DNA from: Holophagaceae bacterium UBA692
Lineage (GTDB): Bacteria; Acidobacteriota; Holophagae; Holophagales; Holophagaceae
NCBI GenBank assembly: GCA_002297665.1
Contig: DBMS01000093.1
Location: 1-5,663 of the forward strand
DNA length: 5,663 nt
Reading direction: 5' to 3'
The translations under genes were made by a program, and so were the position numbers. Numbering within the stretch: position 1 is the first letter of the stretch; every line of letters starts with the position of its first letter. The notes under the pieces were generated by a model, which had not been told where the DNA came from, ran no database searches, and saw nothing but the letters and a program-made list of their open reading frames with translations. Positions 4,997 through 5,663 of this stretch are shown here, one piece after another.

Positions 4997-5663
4997 TCAG
5001 GGGATGCCGGCGGCGGCCCGTTTCGCCGCCGACTCCCCCGCCAACCACCCGGTGGAGAAGGCGATCTGCAGGTTGTAGCCGCCGGTGTTGGCGTCCAGGT
5101 CCAGGACTTCGCCCGCGAAAAAGAGGTTCGCCACCGACCGCGACCCCAGGGTGCGGGGATCCACGCCCTTGAGGGCCACGCCGCCGGCGGTGACGATGGC
5201 CGTGTCCCAGGATCCGTGGCCGGTGACCCGGAACCGCAGGTCCTTGAGGAGGGCGATGATCTGCCCGCGGCGGGGGGCGGGGCCGAGGCGGGCCGCGAAG
5301 GGCTCCACCAGCTGGGCGGGCAGGAGGGAGCGCAGGACCTCGCGCAGGGGCGTGGCCGGCGTGAAGGTCCGTTCCAGCCGCGCCTCCAGGGTGGCGACCT
5401 CCAGGGAGGGCTTCAGGTCCAGGGCCACCTCCACCCTGCGCCCGGCGGCCAGGTGGTCCACGATCTGCCGGCTCAGGCGCAGGACGATGGGGCCGTCGAG
5501 GCCCGCGTCCGTGAACTCGGCTTCGCCGAATTCGCTGGTCTTCTTCCGGCCGTCCACCCACAGGGTCAGGTTCACGTTGCGCAGGCGCAGGCCCGGGGCG
5601 GCGCACACGGGCTCGGTGCGCACCCCCACCAGGGAGGGGCGTGGGGGCGCGATGGCATGGCCC
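4997..5663 (-). CDS. HI0933/YhiN/BaiN-family NAD(P)/FAD-dependent oxidoreductase (5' end beyond window)
   Basis: C-terminal 221 residues of a soluble flavoprotein whose full-length relatives are about 400 residues; the N-terminal FAD-binding Rossmann motif lies outside the window. The frame is open to the right edge, reading GHAIAPPRPSLVGVRTEP, which matches the conserved GH.I.PP.P.LV segment of the family. The GTG at 5629 is therefore internal and not the start. Family signatures seen are AIVTAGGVALKGVDPRTLGS (core VTAGGV) and, near the C-terminus, LFFAGEVLDLDANTGGYNLQ followed by IAFSTGWLAG, the second FAD-contacting segment with GGYNLQ. Members are named aminoacetone oxidase-like, YhiN or BaiN (a bile-acid dehydroxylation reductase); the substrate here cannot be told, and a specific BaiN role is not supported. 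The gene is convergent with the PA-like lipoprotein, with zero bases between the stop codons, and probably has no functional link to it. Confidence 0.93.
   Translation of the reverse strand, partial: GHAIAPPRPSLVGVRTEPVCAAPGLRLRNVNLTLWVDGRKKTSEFGEAEFTDAGLDGPIVLRLSRQIVDHLAAGRRVEVALDLKPSLEVATLEARLERTFTPATPLREVLRSLLPAQLVEPFAARLGPAPRRGQIIALLKDLRFRVTGHGSWDTAIVTAGGVALKGVDPRTLGSRSVANLFFAGEVLDLDANTGGYNLQIAFSTGWLAGESAAKRAAAGIP
5008..5031. terminator. GC-rich hairpin just past the lipoprotein stop, possible terminator
   Basis: CGGCGGCG (5008-5015) and CGCCGCCG (5024-5031) form a perfect 8-bp stem with an 8-base loop, starting 12 bases after the lipoprotein stop. There is no T-run after the stem on the plus strand, so it is not a canonical intrinsic terminator. 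It also sits inside the last codons of the convergent flavoprotein gene, where it encodes Ala-rich sequence and could be a codon-usage accident. It is reported because there is no other place for a terminator between the two convergent genes. Confidence 0.22.

Noticed and set aside
5627..5629. GTG as start of the flavoprotein gene
   Set aside because: The frame stays open to the window edge and reads conserved family sequence (GHAIAPPRPSLV) upstream, so the gene is truncated by the window.
1..5663. CRISPR array, tRNA, IS element or attachment site
   Set aside because: No regularly spaced repeats, no cloverleaf-like segment, no transposase motif and no terminal inverted repeats with flanking duplications were seen by eye.

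Overview
The window is 5.66 kb of very GC-rich bacterial DNA, with codon third positions dominated by G and C. It holds four genes packed almost without gaps. An outer-membrane-type lipoprotein and a hybrid kinase suggest a Gram-negative, high-GC environmental bacterium. A Holophagaceae-type acidobacterium (Geothrix or Mesoterricola relatives) would fit, but this is a guess from style and not a demonstrated assignment.

Layout. On the minus strand at the left, an OmpR-family response regulator (1437-2096) is followed after three bases by a membrane-bound hybrid histidine kinase (GTG at 1433). The kinase runs off the left edge just as its C-terminal receiver domain begins. A 110-bp divergent intergenic region (2097-2206) contains a good -10 box for the regulator and a TTGAC-N8-GTCAA inverted repeat. 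On the plus strand, 2207-4996 encodes a 929-residue predicted lipoprotein. On the minus strand at the right, the C-terminal half of an HI0933/YhiN/BaiN-family flavoprotein (4997-5663) enters from beyond the right edge. Its stop codon directly abuts the lipoprotein stop.

The main find is the lipoprotein. Residues about 130-555 align by eye, almost without gaps, with the pore-forming core of anthrax protective antigen (PA63) and other clostridial-type binary-toxin B components. The match covers the Ca-binding domain 1', the heptamer and pore domain 2, and domain 3. It includes a textbook alternating transmembrane beta-hairpin with a Pro-Gly turn. It differs from the classical toxins in four ways: a lipobox signal peptide replaces the PA14 pro-domain and furin site, three DxDGDxIPD calcium repeats precede the core, the phi-clamp phenylalanine position is apparently Gln/Asn, and the receptor-binding domain 4 is replaced by about 370 residues of unrecognised sequence ending in a Trp/Tyr-rich module. 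No enzymatic A component is encoded in the window.

Working together. The divergent arrangement suggests, without proving, that the two-component system controls its own operon and the PA-like lipoprotein from the shared intergenic region. The flavoprotein looks like an unrelated neighbour. There is no gene-free stretch over 300 bases, and I saw no tRNA, rRNA, CRISPR array or mobile element.
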